Assembly: GCF_003702705.1 (NCBI RefSeq)
Contig: NZ_QZMN01000002.1
Coordinates: 124,001-188,000, forward strand
From: Ornithinimicrobium cerasi
GTDB taxonomy: Bacteria > Actinomycetota > Actinomycetes > Actinomycetales > Dermatophilaceae
Length of the DNA stretch: 64,000 nt
Direction: 5' to 3'
The notes under the pieces were generated by a model. That model saw nothing but the letters and a program-made list of their open reading frames with translations, was not told the DNA's origin and made no database searches. The translations under genes and the position numbers were made by a program. The first letter of the stretch is position 1; each line of letters begins with the position of its first letter. Below are positions 34,798 through 45,522 of the stretch, piece by piece.

Positions 34798-36159
34798 TCA
34801 GTCTACCCGCCGGGCGGGGTCCTCCCAGGAGGGGTTGTCGACCTCAGGCTCGGCGTTGGTGGGGCCACCGACCTCGAGGTGACCCTCGGCGGCGACCGCC
34901 CCCGTGAGCCGGTTGACCGCGTGCATGCCGTGGTAGAGGACGAGCGCCGCGGCGGTGCCGAGGGCGATGCCCTCGAAGGCCAGCGCGCCGACCGTCCAGG
35001 TGTAGTTGGCGATGCCGACGACGAGCGCCACGGCCCCCGTGGTGAGGTTGATCGGGTTGCTGAAGTCCACCCGGTGCTCGACCCAGATCCGGAACCCGAG
35101 CACGCCGATCATCCCGTAGAGCACCGTCGCGGCACCGCCGAGGACACCCACCGGCACGGTCTGGATCGCGGCGCCGAACTTGGGCAGGAAGGCCAGCGCC
35201 ACGGCGGTGAACCCGGCGACCCAGTAGGCGGCGGTGGAGTAGACCTTGGTGGCGGCCATGACGCCGATGTTCTCCGCGTAGGTCGTCGTGCCGGACCCCC
35301 CGCCGGCGCCGGCGAGCGTGGTGGCCAGGCCGTCGGACATCAGGGTGCGGCCGATCATGTGGTCGAGGGAGTCCGCCGAGCTGCCGGTCATCTGCGCGAC
35401 CGACTTGACGTGCCCGATGTTCTCCGCGACGAGCACCAGCACGACGGGCAGGAACAGCCCCACGACGCTCCAGTGGAACTCCGGCAGCATGAGCTCCGGC
35501 GCGCCCAGCCAGGCCGCGTCGCCGATCGCCGTGGTGTCCACCTCCCCGCGGAGGGCGGCCACGGCATACCCGACGAGCACGCCGAGCAGGATGGACAGGC
35601 GACCGAGCAGACCCCGGAACAGCACCGCGCTGAGCACGATGGCCAGCAGCGTGACGAACGCGGTGACCGGTGCCTGCTCGACGTTGTTCCACGCCGCGGG
35701 GGCGAGGTTGAGGCCGATGAGGGCGACGATCGCGCCGGTGACCATCGGGGGCATCAGCCGCCCGACCCACCCGTGCCCGACCACCTGCACGAGCGCGCCC
35801 ACGAGCGCGAGGGCGACGCCGGCCATCACGACACCCCCCAGCGCCCCGGCCGGCCCGTGCTGACCCTGCGCGGCGGCGATGGGCGCCAGGAAGGCGAAGG
35901 AGGAGCCGAGGTAGGACGGCACCCGGTTGGCGGTGATCAGGAGGAAGAGGAGCGTGCCCACCCCGCTGAAGAGCAGCGTCGTGCTCGGGGGGAACCCGGT
36001 GATGAGCGGCACCAGGAACGTCGCGCCGAACATCGCGACGACGTGCTGCATGCCGATCCCGACCGTCGGCGCCCAGGCGAGCCGCTCATCCGGACCGACC
36101 ACCTGCCCGGGCTCGATGCGGTAGCCGTCGCCGTGCAGTCGCCAGGTCCACAGGCTCAC
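34798..36159 (-). CDS. Uracil/xanthine permease family (NCS2) transporter
   Basis: 453 residues with about 12-14 hydrophobic segments. NCS2 features are the N-terminal GMQHVVAMFGATFLVPLIT, the substrate-site VLVAENIGHVKSV and GGGSGTTTYAENIGVMAAT regions and a C-terminal IPVGVLGGA-like turn. A proton-coupled nucleobase uptake role is likely, uracil being the best guess from similarity to UraA. The GTG start is preceded by GAGGAGA. It lies between atpD and atpC, which is not the normal order. Confidence 0.9.
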   Translation of the reverse strand: MSLWTWRLHGDGYRIEPGQVVGPDERLAWAPTVGIGMQHVVAMFGATFLVPLITGFPPSTTLLFSGVGTLLFLLITANRVPSYLGSSFAFLAPIAAAQGQHGPAGALGGVVMAGVALALVGALVQVVGHGWVGRLMPPMVTGAIVALIGLNLAPAAWNNVEQAPVTAFVTLLAIVLSAVLFRGLLGRLSILLGVLVGYAVAALRGEVDTTAIGDAAWLGAPELMLPEFHWSVVGLFLPVVLVLVAENIGHVKSVAQMTGSSADSLDHMIGRTLMSDGLATTLAGAGGGSGTTTYAENIGVMAATKVYSTAAYWVAGFTAVALAFLPKFGAAIQTVPVGVLGGAATVLYGMIGVLGFRIWVEHRVDFSNPINLTTGAVALVVGIANYTWTVGALAFEGIALGTAAALVLYHGMHAVNRLTGAVAAEGHLEVGGPTNAEPEVDNPSWEDPARRVD

Positions 36160-36321
36160 GCGGGTCTCCTCGGGGGTGGGGCAGGGGCGGGTATGCCGTC
36201 GGCCGGCTCGGGTGCGCGACCGCGCGCGAGCCTACCTGCCGGACCGGGCAGGCCACGCGGCGGTCGTGCCCCCGCTCGACCGGCCCTGCGGCCCCCTCTG
36301 CACTCGCGACGCCGTTCTGTG

Positions 36322-36349
36322 CTGTGAGTCTGATCGATCAGACTCACAG
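36322..36349. repeat. 28-bp perfect palindrome downstream of the CoA-transferase pseudogene
   Basis: Positions 36322-36335 are exactly complementary to 36336-36349, centred on a TCGA. It could form a 12-bp hairpin 26 bases past the stop of the frameshifted gene, acting as a terminator, or be a protein site ahead of the permease. Its arms contain GTGAGTC and GACTCAC, shared with the hairpin at 37711-37740. The remaining intergenic sequence 36160-36321 shows no gene. Confidence 0.65.
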
Positions 36350-36375
36350 GACACCTTCGCGTCGTGAGACGGCCC

Positions 36376-37613
36376 TCAGGCCAGCCCGAGGTGGTGCGCC
36401 TCCTCCCACAGCTCCTCGCGGACCCGGGGGTGGGCGGCGTGCTCGATGAGGTGGCGGGCCTGGTCCTTCTCGCTGTGACCGAACAGCTCGGCGACCCCCT
36501 GCTCGGTGACGATCGCCGAGGCCTGGAAGGAGGTCACCGGTTCCTCCACCATGGGCACGATCGTGGAGACGTCGGCCTTGGGGTGCCACGAGCGCAGCGC
36601 CATGATCGCCTGCCCGCCCTGGGAGTGCAGCGCCCCGACGATGAAGTCGGTCTGGCCCCGAAGCCGCTGTGGATCCGGGCGTCGATCCGGGAGGCGTTGG
36701 CCTGCCCGAAGAGGTCGACCTCGAGGGCGGTGTTGATCGAGGTCATCGACCGCTGCCGGGCGATCAGCGCCGGGTCGTTCGTCCGCTCGGTGCGCAGCAT
36801 GTGCACCCTGCGGTTGTCGTCCAGCCAGTCATAGAGGTCCTGGCTGCCGAAGAGGAAGGAGGTGGTGAGCGGGTGGTCGGCGTCGAGCGCGCCCGCGGCG
36901 TCCAGGGCGAGCACGCCGTCGGAGAACATCTCGGTCCACAGCCTCAGCCCCCGGTGGCCGGTCAGCGCCGCCAGCACCGCGTCGGGCACCGCGCCGATCC
37001 CCATCTGCAGGGTGGCGCCGTCCGGCACCATCGACGCCACCCGCTCGCCGATGGCCGTGGTGTCGGCCCCGAGCGCGGCCGCCGCGGGCGGGGTCGGCAG
37101 CGGGCTGCTCACCTCGAGGGCCAGGTCGACGTGCTCGAGAGGCACGAGCGCGTCACCGTGGGTGAAGGGCATCCGGTCGTTCACCTGGGCGACGACCAGG
37201 CCGCCCCGCTCCCGGCACGCCTCGATGGCCGCCGGCAGCACGTTGACCTCGATGCCCAGCGAGACGACGCCGTCGCGCGGCGCGGAGCAGTGGAGCAGGA
37301 CCGCGTCCACCGGCAGGGAGCGCCGGAAGAGGATCGGCACCATCGACAGCCGCGAGGGCACGTAGCGCAGCCCCGGGTGCCGTCGCTGCCCGGCCCCGAC
37401 GAAGCTGGTCTCGACGACGACGCCCTCGCGTTCCGGCAGCCCGGGAGGCCCGTTGAGGGTGTTGAGGACGTAGCTGCCCACGTGCTCGTCCAGCAGCCGC
37501 ACCAGCTCCCAGGGGACGCTGTGGTTGCCGGAGGCGACGACGCGGCCGCCGTCGGGGAGGGCGCGCAGAGCACCGGCCAGGGCCGGGGTGTCGACGGTGA
37601 TCACGAGGGACAT
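36376..37613 (-). pseudogene. Acetyl-CoA hydrolase/CoA-transferase family gene with a frameshift
   Basis: The minus-strand frame from ATG 37613 encodes a CoA-transferase like 4-hydroxybutyrate or succinyl-CoA:acetate CoA-transferase: GIGAVPDAVLAAL, WTEMFSDGVL with the catalytic Glu, and SRIDARIHSGFG. It then shifts to a meaningless tail. The true C-terminus (IMALRSWHPKADVSTIVPMV to HHLGLA, stop at 36376) continues in another frame. Restoring one base in the C-run at 36656-36659 (G-run on the coding strand) would give a continuous 412-residue protein with SGFGGQTDF. Either a recent inactivating deletion or a sequencing error. Confidence 0.85.
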
Positions 37614-37656
37614 TCTGCTACGACGCGACGTCGGAGGTCTCGGCGGGGGCGGAGGG

Positions 37657-37679
37657 CACGCGCACCGTCGGTGCGCGTG
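37657..37679 (-). terminator. 10-bp hairpin ahead of the CoA-transferase gene
   Basis: A perfect CACGCGCACC/GGTGCGCGTG stem with a GTC loop. It lies between the large hairpin after atpD and the start of the frameshifted gene, and could reinforce termination of the atp transcript. Confidence 0.45.
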
Positions 37680-37700
37680 GCCCGGCCCGGACCACACCGG

Positions 37701-37750
37701 GTATGCCGCGGGGCCGGTGAGTCGATCGACTCACCGGCCCCTCGGCATAC
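37701..37750 (-). terminator. Large 25-bp-arm hairpin after atpD
   Basis: Positions 37701-37725 are complementary to 37726-37750 with a single mismatch pair. It begins 39 bases past the atpD stop. Both ends are formed by GTATGCCG and its complement, the motif that recurs throughout the window. With no loop beyond the turn it is the strongest hairpin seen, and it should end transcription of the atp operon before atpC. Confidence 0.75.
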
Positions 37751-37788
37751 TCCGTGCCTGTGCCTGTGCCAGCGCCTGGGTCAGGTGC

Positions 37789-39252
<1,464 letters not shown>

Positions 39253-39266
39253 TCAGTGCTTCCTTC

Positions 39267-40163
39267 TCACTTGGCGTCGGCGAGGGCGCTGGCGCCGCTC
39301 ACGATTTCGCTGATCTCTTGGGTGATCTCGGCCTGCCGGGCCTGGTTGGCCAGCCGGGTGTAGGTCTTGATGAGCTCGTCCGCGTTGTCCGTGGCCGACT
39401 TCATCGCGCGCTGGCGGGCCGCCAGCTCGGACGCCGCCGCCTGCAGCAGGGCGTTCCAGACCCGCGACACGATGTAGTGCGGCAGCAGCGCGTCGAGGGC
39501 CTCGGTCGGGCTGGGCTCGAACTCGTAGAGCGGGAGGAGGTCCTCCTGCCCCACCTCCTCGGCCTCGACGACCTCCAGGGGGAGCATCCGCACGACCTGG
39601 ACCTCCTGGGTGACCATGCTGACGAACCGCGTGTAGACGATGTGCAGCTCGTCGACGCCGCCCTCCTCCGAACCCTTGAGGAACTCGGCCAGACCGAGCT
39701 GGGCGATCTCCTTGGCGGTCTCGAAGTCGGGTCGGTCGGAGGAGCCGGACCACGACGCCGCGAACTCACGGCCGCGGAAGCGGTAGAACGACTCGGCCTT
39801 GCGACCGTAGAGGAACGGGACGACCTCCATGCCCTCGTCGGTCAGGGTCTCGCGCAGCTGCTCGCTGCGCTTGAGCACGCTGGCCGAGTACGCCCCGGCG
39901 AGGCCGCGGTCGGAGGTGACGATCAGCACCGCGGCGCGCCGGGGGTTCTCCCGGGCGGTCGTCAGCGGGTGGTCCGCGTCGGAGTAGCTGGCCACCGCGG
40001 ACACCGCACGGGTGATCGCGCGGGTGTACGGCGAGGTCTGCGTCACCCGCTGACGGGCCTTGACGACGCGGGAGGCGGCGATGAGCTCCATCGCGCGGGT
40101 GATCTTCTTGGTCGACTGGACGGACCGGCTGCGCTGGCGGTACTCCCGCTGCTGCGCTCCCAT
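39267..40163 (-). CDS. atpG: ATP synthase F1 subunit gamma
   Basis: 298 residues. Central rotor stalk, with the conserved N-terminal helix [26 protein letters not shown] segment ([14 protein letters not shown] seen), [16 protein letters not shown] and the C-terminal helix ending [17 protein letters not shown]. The ATG at 40163 starts [12 protein letters not shown]. The longer upstream frame runs through the hairpin into atpA and is not real. It is 17 bases from atpD. Confidence 0.97.
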   Translation of the reverse strand: MGAQQREYRQRSRSVQSTKKITRAMELIAASRVVKARQRVTQTSPYTRAITRAVSAVASYSDADHPLTTARENPRRAAVLIVTSDRGLAGAYSASVLKRSEQLRETLTDEGMEVVPFLYGRKAESFYRFRGREFAASWSGSSDRPDFETAKEIAQLGLAEFLKGSEEGGVDELHIVYTRFVSMVTQEVQVVRMLPLEVVEAEEVGQEDLLPLYEFEPSPTEALDALLPHYIVSRVWNALLQAAASELAARQRAMKSATDNADELIKTYTRLANQARQAEITQEISEIVSGASALADAK

Positions 40164-40223
40164 ATCTCGCCTCTCTCGTTGCTGTCGCGGTGGTCTGCGG
40201 TGGTCTCTGATCTGCGGTCCGGC

Positions 40224-40257
40224 GGGGTATGCCGTGGCGCGAGCCACGGCATACCCC
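40224..40257 (-). terminator. 15-bp hairpin between atpA and atpG
   Basis: A perfect 15-bp stem (40224-40238 with 40243-40257) closed by a GCGA tetraloop starts 6 bases past the atpA stop and lies about 60 bases ahead of atpG. The arms are an inverted pair of GGTATGCCGTGGC. Because atpG and atpD lie downstream, it is more likely an attenuator, RNA-stability or processing element than a full terminator. Confidence 0.65.
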
Positions 40258-40263
40258 CTCGCC

Positions 40264-41913
40264 TCAGCGGCGCTGGACGGTGATCTGCTCCTGGTCGATG
40301 TCGTCCTCGGGGAGGGCGTCGATGTTGTCGTCGTCCTCGTTGGAGCCGGCGTGCACCTCGTGGCTGTCGTCCGGGGCGAACTCCTGCTTGAAGGCCGCCA
40401 TGGCCTCGACCAGGGACGCCTCGGTGTCGTCGCCGAGCTTGCCGCTCTCGCGGACGCCGGCGAGCAGGCCGTCCTGCTCGCGGCGAAGGTAGTCGACCCA
40501 CTCGGACTCGAACCGGCGCACGTCGGAGACGGGGACCGAGTCGAGGTGACCGTTGGTGCCGGCCCAGATGATCGCGACCTGCTCCTCGACCGGGACCGGG
40601 GAGGACTGCGGCTGCTTGAGGATCTCGACCATGCGGGCACCGCGCTCGAGCTGCGCCTTGGACGCGGCGTCCAGGTCGGAGGCGAACATGGCGAACGCCT
40701 CCATCTCGCGGAACTGCGCGAGGTCCACCTTGAGGCGGCCCGAGACCGACTTCATCGCCTTGATCTGCGCGGCACCACCGACGCGGGACACGGAGACGCC
40801 CACGTCGATCGCCGGGCGGACGTTGGAGTTGAAGAGGTCCGACTGCAGGTAGATCTGGCCGTCGGTGATGGAGATGACGTTGGTCGGGATGTAGGCCGAG
40901 ACGTCACCGGCCTTGGTCTCGATGATCGGCAGCCCGGTCATCGAACCGGCACCCATCTCGTCGGAGAGCTTGGCGCACCGCTCCAGCAGCCGCGAGTGCA
41001 GGTAGAACACGTCGCCCGGGTAGGCCTCGCGGCCCGGCGGGCGGCGCAGCAGGAGGGACACGGCGCGGTAGGCCTCGGCCTGCTTGGACAGGTCGTCGAA
41101 GACGATGAGGACGTGCTTGCCCTGGTACATCCAGTGCTGGCCGATGGCCGAGCCGGTGTAGGGGGCGAGGTACTTGAAGCCCGCGGCGTCCGAGGCGGGG
41201 GCCGCCACGATCGTCGTGTAGTCCAGCGCGCCGGCCTCCTCGAGGGTCGCGCGCACCGAGGCGATCGTCGACCCCTTCTGGCCGATGGCGACGTAGATGC
41301 AGCGGACCTGCTTCTCCGGGTCGCCGGACTCCCAGTTGGCGCGCTGGTTGAGGATGGTGTCGACGGCGACCGTGGTCTTGCCGGTCTGTCGGTCGCCGAT
41401 GATCAGCTGACGCTGGCCGCGGCCGACCGGGATCATCGCGTCGATCGCCTTGATGCCCGTCTGCAGCGGCTCGTGGACCGACTTGCGGGCCATCACGCCG
41501 GGAGCCTGCAGCTCCAGCGCGCGACGCTCGTCGGTCTCGATCGGGCCGAGCCCGTCGATCGGGGCGCCCAGCGGGTTGACCACGCGGCCGAGGTAGGCGT
41601 CGCCCACGGCGACGGACAGGACCTCGCCGGTGCGGCGCACGTCCTGGCCCTCCTCGAGGCCGGAGAAGTCACCCAGGACGATGACACCGACCTCGTGGAC
41701 GTCGAGGTTCAGCGCCAGACCGAGGGTGCCGTCCTCGAACTCCAGCAGCTCGTTGGTCATGACCGAGGGCAGGCCCTCGACGTGGGCGATGCCGTCGCTG
41801 GCGTCGACGACGCGCCCGACCTCCTCGCGGGAGGCGGCGCTCGGCTCGTAGGACTGGACGAACTGGTCCAGTGCGTCGCGGATCTCTTCCGGACGGATGG
41901 AAAGCTCCGTCAT
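40264..41913 (-). CDS. atpA: ATP synthase F1 subunit alpha
   Basis: 549 residues. Non-catalytic nucleotide-binding subunit: P-loop [16 protein letters not shown], the [19 protein letters not shown] block, and [21 protein letters not shown]. An acidic C-terminal extension (about 515-549, [16 protein letters not shown]) is found in actinobacterial alpha subunits, where it is known in mycobacteria to suppress ATP hydrolysis. It follows atpH within the operon. Confidence 0.97.
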   Translation of the reverse strand: MTELSIRPEEIRDALDQFVQSYEPSAASREEVGRVVDASDGIAHVEGLPSVMTNELLEFEDGTLGLALNLDVHEVGVIVLGDFSGLEEGQDVRRTGEVLSVAVGDAYLGRVVNPLGAPIDGLGPIETDERRALELQAPGVMARKSVHEPLQTGIKAIDAMIPVGRGQRQLIIGDRQTGKTTVAVDTILNQRANWESGDPEKQVRCIYVAIGQKGSTIASVRATLEEAGALDYTTIVAAPASDAAGFKYLAPYTGSAIGQHWMYQGKHVLIVFDDLSKQAEAYRAVSLLLRRPPGREAYPGDVFYLHSRLLERCAKLSDEMGAGSMTGLPIIETKAGDVSAYIPTNVISITDGQIYLQSDLFNSNVRPAIDVGVSVSRVGGAAQIKAMKSVSGRLKVDLAQFREMEAFAMFASDLDAASKAQLERGARMVEILKQPQSSPVPVEEQVAIIWAGTNGHLDSVPVSDVRRFESEWVDYLRREQDGLLAGVRESGKLGDDTEASLVEAMAAFKQEFAPDDSHEVHAGSNEDDDNIDALPEDDIDQEQITVQRR

Positions 41914-41980
41914 GTCTGTCTCCTCGTCGTCGGTCCGCTCGCGCGGCCGGGTCTCTGTCGGGGCGGGGTAGGGGGTGGGC

Positions 41981-42805
41981 TCAGCTGGTCATCTGGCGGC
42001 GGGCCTCCACCAGCCGGTGACCGACGGTGCCGTCGATGATCTCGTCGCCGATCTCCACGCGGATGCCACCGACGACGCCCTCGTCGATGATCACGTTGGT
42101 GTGGATCTGCCGGCCGTACTGGCTGCTCAGCGCGGCCTCCAGGCGGTCGAGCTGCGTCGCCGAGAGCGGCACGGCCGTGGTGACCGTCGCGCTGACCTGG
42201 TCCTGCCGGGCGGCGGCCTGCTCCAGGAAGGACGCGACGGTGAGGTCGAAGCGGCGGCCGCGCACACCGGCGACGGCCTGCTTGGCCAGGCGCACGGTCT
42301 GGGGCGCGGTGCGCACCGACAGGAGACGCTCCACGAGCGCACCCTTGGCCTGCGCGTCGGCCCGACGGTCCGCCAGCGCCGCCTGCAGGTCCGGGGTGGC
42401 GCCGACGATCCGGTCGAACCGGAACAGCTCGTCCTCCACCTGGCCCAGCCGGCCCTCGTGCTGGGCGTGGGCCATGACGGCCTCCACGCCGAGCCGCTCC
42501 AGGGCGAGGCCGAGGTCTCCCGCGGCGGGCCAGCGCTGGGCCACCACGGCACGCACGATGTGCAGCGAGTTCCCGTGGACCTTGCCGGTGAGCAGCCCCT
42601 GCGCGAGAGCCGCCCGGTCGGCACCCTCCCGGGAGGGGTCGGCCAGGTTGCGGCGCAGCGTCGGCGTGCCGTCGACGAGGCGGGCGACGGCCCACAGCTC
42701 CTCCGCCACCCGCAGCGCCACGTCGATCCCGTCGGCCCGCAGGACCTCCTCCAGGGCCGCCTCGGCCTCGGAGTAGGCCCGGCGGAACGCGGAGGTCTCC
42801 ATCAC
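41981..42805 (-). CDS. atpH: ATP synthase F1 subunit delta
   Basis: 274 residues, longer than the usual 180 because actinobacterial delta carries an added N-terminal domain. The C-terminal region with the conserved [29 protein letters not shown] is clear. Delta forms the peripheral connection between F1 and the b subunit. Start is GTG 42805, immediately followed by an in-frame ATG; the first overlaps the atpF stop by 4 bases. Confidence 0.95.
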   Translation of the reverse strand: MMETSAFRRAYSEAEAALEEVLRADGIDVALRVAEELWAVARLVDGTPTLRRNLADPSREGADRAALAQGLLTGKVHGNSLHIVRAVVAQRWPAAGDLGLALERLGVEAVMAHAQHEGRLGQVEDELFRFDRIVGATPDLQAALADRRADAQAKGALVERLLSVRTAPQTVRLAKQAVAGVRGRRFDLTVASFLEQAAARQDQVSATVTTAVPLSATQLDRLEAALSSQYGRQIHTNVIIDEGVVGGIRVEIGDEIIDGTVGHRLVEARRQMTS

Positions 42806-43419
42806 CGGCCCCGCTCGCTGCGGGCGTCCAGCCGCTGGGGCGCGATGGCCCCGGACTCCAGGTCGGCCAGGAACCGGTCGACGATGCCGCGCTGGCGCGT
42901 CTCGTCGTGCAGCGACTCACCGACGATCTTGCTGGCCAGGTCGGTGGAGATCGCGCCCACCTCGCCGCGCAGCTGGACCATGGCCTGCTGACGCTCGGCC
43001 TCGATCTGCTTGTGCGCGGTGTCGGTGATGCGCGCCGCCTCGGACTGCGCCTGGCCCCGCATCTCGGCGACGATCTGCGCGCCCTGCTCCTTGGCGTGCT
43101 CGCGGATGCGGGCCGCCTCGGCACGGGCCTCGGAGAGCTGGTCCTCGTACTGCTTCTTGGCGGCGTCCGCCTCGGCCTGGGCCTGCTCGGCCGCGGCCAT
43201 GCCGCCCTCGATCGCCGCGCGGCGCTCGCCGTAGGCACGCTCGAGGTTCGGGACGACCTTCGTGGCGACGAACCAGTAGAAGATCCCGAACATGATCAGG
43301 CCGAAGATCAGCTCCGGCAGGTAGGGCAGGATCGGGATGGCGTTCTCCCCGGCGCCCACCGGCTCGGCCTCCTCGGACGACGCCATCAGGACGCCCGACG
43401 CGATCGTGGTGAACTCCAC
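42802..43419 (-). CDS. atpF: ATP synthase FO subunit b
   Basis: 205 residues. One N-terminal membrane helix (PYLPELIFGLIMFGIFYWFV, about 31-50) is followed by a long charged coiled coil (about 55-170) that forms the peripheral stalk. Start GTG 43419 or ATG at residue 12 are both possible; the difference is outside the folded part. Overlaps atpH. Confidence 0.95.
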   Translation of the reverse strand: MEFTTIASGVLMASSEEAEPVGAGENAIPILPYLPELIFGLIMFGIFYWFVATKVVPNLERAYGERRAAIEGGMAAAEQAQAEADAAKKQYEDQLSEARAEAARIREHAKEQGAQIVAEMRGQAQSEAARITDTAHKQIEAERQQAMVQLRGEVGAISTDLASKIVGESLHDETRQRGIVDRFLADLESGAIAPQRLDARSERGR

Positions 43420-43504
43420 GAGCGGCTCCTCACGTGTAGGTGTCCATCAGCCGTCCCCGCGGGTCGCGGGGCTGCTGCGGGACGGGTCTGGACGGGCGGG
43501 ATGG

Positions 43505-43720
43505 TCAGCCGACGAAGAAGGCGATGAAGAAGAGGACCAGGCCGAAGATGGCCAGGGCCTCGGCCAGCGCGAAGCCCAGGATGGCGATCGGCTGGAGCTT
43601 GCCCTGCGCCTCGGGCTGGCGCGCGACACCGTTGATGTAGGCCGCGAAGATCAGACCCACGGCGATGGCCGGCCCGATGGTGGAGAGGCCGTAGCCGAGG
43701 AGGGTGATGTCACCAGTCAC
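43505..43720 (-). CDS. atpE: ATP synthase FO subunit c
   Basis: 71 residues, two membrane helices joined by the polar loop [12 protein letters not shown] (R-Q-P motif). The proton-binding carboxylate is the Glu in [11 protein letters not shown]. Eight to fifteen copies form the rotor ring. GTG start at 43720. Flanking gaps of 84 and 94 bases to atpF and atpB contain no gene. Confidence 0.97.
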   Translation of the reverse strand: MTGDITLLGYGLSTIGPAIAVGLIFAAYINGVARQPEAQGKLQPIAILGFALAEALAIFGLVLFFIAFFVG

Positions 43721-43814
43721 GTCGAATCTCTTTCTGTGTGTGGTCCCGGCGCCGCGGGGAGGGCGCCGGAGCGTTGTCGTGCGTATTCAGTTGTGGGAAC
43801 GGGGAGGGACGGGC

Positions 43815-44636
43815 TCAGTGCTCGTCCGCGAGCGCGCCGCCGATGTAGGAGGCGGCCAGGAGGGTGAAGACGTAGGCCTGCAGGAACTGGATCAGACCCT
43901 CGAACACGGTCAGCATGGCACCGAGGATCCAGGCGGGGATCGCCACGAGCATGAGGCCGGGCTCGAAGGTCTTGAAGAGGTACCAGCCGCCGACGATGAA
44001 GACGACGAGCAGCATGTGCCCGGCGAACATGTTGCCGAAGAGTCGCAGGGCGAGCGTCAGCGGGCGGGTGATGAAGAAGGTGATGAGCTCCAGGAGAAGG
44101 ATGAACGGCTTGATCCAGCCGGGCAGCCCGCTGGGCAGCATCGAGGCGAGGTAGGGGCCGACGCCACCCTTGTGCCGCAGACCGACCCAGTGGTAGACGA
44201 CGTAGACGATGAGGGTCAGGCCGAGCGGGAAGCCGATCCGGGCCATCGGCGGGTTCTGGAACGGCGGGACGATGCCGAAGAGGTTGTTCAGCAGGATGAA
44301 GGTGAACAGCGCGAAGAGGAAGGGCACGAACCGCATGAAGTCGCGGCTGCCGATCATGTCGCGGGCGATCCCGTTGCGGGCGAAGTTGTAGACCTGCTCG
44401 GTCACCCACTGGCCCTTGCCGGGCACGACGGCGGCACGGCGGGTGGTCAGCTGCAGCCAGACCATGAGAGCGACGGTGGCGATCAGCACGAGGGCCATCG
44501 GGCGGGTGAAGAAGTACTCGGTGCCCGGGATGGCGAACATCGGCTGCCAGAAGTCGCCCGGCGTGGGCGGGAAGTGACTCTCGCCCTCCTCGGCCATCGG
44601 CAGGACGAGGCCTACGGCCGCCATGGTCGCACTCAC
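43815..44636 (-). CDS. atpB: ATP synthase FO subunit a
   Basis: 273 residues with five to six membrane segments. The essential stator arginine lies in PLTLALRLFGNMFAGHML, and the final helices contain GLIQFLQAYVFTLLAASYI. The subunit provides the proton half-channels facing the c-ring. GTG 44636 is taken as the start; an ATG at residue 5 is the alternative. Follows atpZ-like by about 87 bases. Confidence 0.97.
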   Translation of the reverse strand: MSATMAAVGLVLPMAEEGESHFPPTPGDFWQPMFAIPGTEYFFTRPMALVLIATVALMVWLQLTTRRAAVVPGKGQWVTEQVYNFARNGIARDMIGSRDFMRFVPFLFALFTFILLNNLFGIVPPFQNPPMARIGFPLGLTLIVYVVYHWVGLRHKGGVGPYLASMLPSGLPGWIKPFILLLELITFFITRPLTLALRLFGNMFAGHMLLVVFIVGGWYLFKTFEPGLMLVAIPAWILGAMLTVFEGLIQFLQAYVFTLLAASYIGGALADEH

Positions 44637-44723
44637 GCGTTCTCCTCCACAGGGTTGTCTACGGGCGTCGGGGCGTGCTCGGCACAGGCCTGGACCGGGC
44701 GGGGTCCGGCGGGGACACCGACG

Positions 44724-44939
44724 TCATGACCTACCGTACCTGAGCCAGATGGAGTACATCGACAGGCCCATGCCTGCCAGCACGCCCACGGGGAGCAGGA
44801 AACGGGTGTCCAGCCACCAGTCCAGGAGCAGCCCGATCAGCCCGAAGGTGAGCGGGCCGGCCAGGAGGTAGCCGATCACGGCGTAGCCCACGTCGGTCTG
44901 CCGGGCCATGCCCTCGACCTCGGGCTCGGGGTAGCTCAT
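44724..44939 (-). CDS. AtpZ/AtpI-like small membrane protein
   Basis: 71 residues with two membrane helices (about 20-40 and 47-64) separated by a short loop, YLLAGPLTFGLIGLLLDWWLD resembling AtpZ. Such proteins are thought to help c-ring assembly or Mg2+ uptake. The ATG at 44939 overlaps the preceding stop (ATGA). Confidence 0.8.
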   Translation of the reverse strand: MSYPEPEVEGMARQTDVGYAVIGYLLAGPLTFGLIGLLLDWWLDTRFLLPVGVLAGMGLSMYSIWLRYGRS

Positions 44940-45373
44940 CGGGGGTCCCCCGGCAGGTCGACGTCCAGCTCGGCGCGGGCCCGCAGGAAGCCGACCACGA
45001 GCCCCGCCTGGAAGACGAGCCCGACGATGACGAACGCGACGGCGAGCGGCACGACCTCGAGCCAGGTGGTCTGGGCCAGCGACCAGATGACCGCCGCGAG
45101 CACGACCATCTGCAGCACGAAGACGCCGAACGCCCCGGCCATGGTGCTCGCGGTGGGTCCCGCCAGCACGCCGCGGATGCCGACCACGCCGAGGACGAAG
45201 ACGACGATCGAGATGACCGCCCCCAGCAGGGCGGACACGGCCGCCCACTCCCCCGCGGCGGCCCAGGTGAGCAGCGGGACGACCACGACCAGGGGGAGCG
45301 TCGGGACCAGCCCGCCGACGAGCATCGAGCGCAGCGGCGTTCGCGCGGGGCGCGGCGGTGCGGCTGCGGTCAT
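44936..45373 (-). CDS. ATP synthase-associated membrane protein (AtpI-like)
   Basis: 145 residues, four predicted membrane helices spread over residues about 17-125 and a polar C-terminus ending DVDLPGDPR. This is the first gene of the atp block, where actinobacteria carry atpI; sequence similarity to AtpI is weak, so the call relies on topology and position. The CRP-like site at 45409-45424 lies in its 5' region. Confidence 0.7.
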   Translation of the reverse strand: MTAAAPPRPARTPLRSMLVGGLVPTLPLVVVVPLLTWAAAGEWAAVSALLGAVISIVVFVLGVVGIRGVLAGPTASTMAGAFGVFVLQMVVLAAVIWSLAQTTWLEVVPLAVAFVIVGLVFQAGLVVGFLRARAELDVDLPGDPR

Positions 45374-45408
45374 GCGGTGGCTCCCGGTGGCTGGCGGCGT
45401 CGAGGTCT

Positions 45409-45424
45409 TGTGAAAGTTATCACA
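45409..45424. promoter_or_regulatory. CRP/GlxR-type binding site ahead of the atp operon
   Basis: TGTGA-AAGTTA-TCACA is a perfect match to the TGTGA-N6-TCACA consensus of the CRP family, including actinobacterial GlxR/Crp. The match extends by one pair beyond the core on each side, and then by a C/G pair (45407-45426). It is centred about 43 bases upstream of the first atp gene. Whether it activates or represses depends on the transcription start, which I could not fix. Confidence 0.75.
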
Positions 45425-45522
45425 AGCACCTCCCCGACTCACAGCCGCGAGTCCTGCGACGGGGCGGATGCATCCACCGGGAAGCAGGACTCGGCCCCTG
45501 TGAGAAGAGGGGAGGGGGAGGC

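Noticed and set aside
36322..36349. 28-bp palindrome as a second CRP site
   Set aside because: It contains TGTGA and TCACA, but they are 16 bases apart rather than 6, so it does not fit the CRP consensus.
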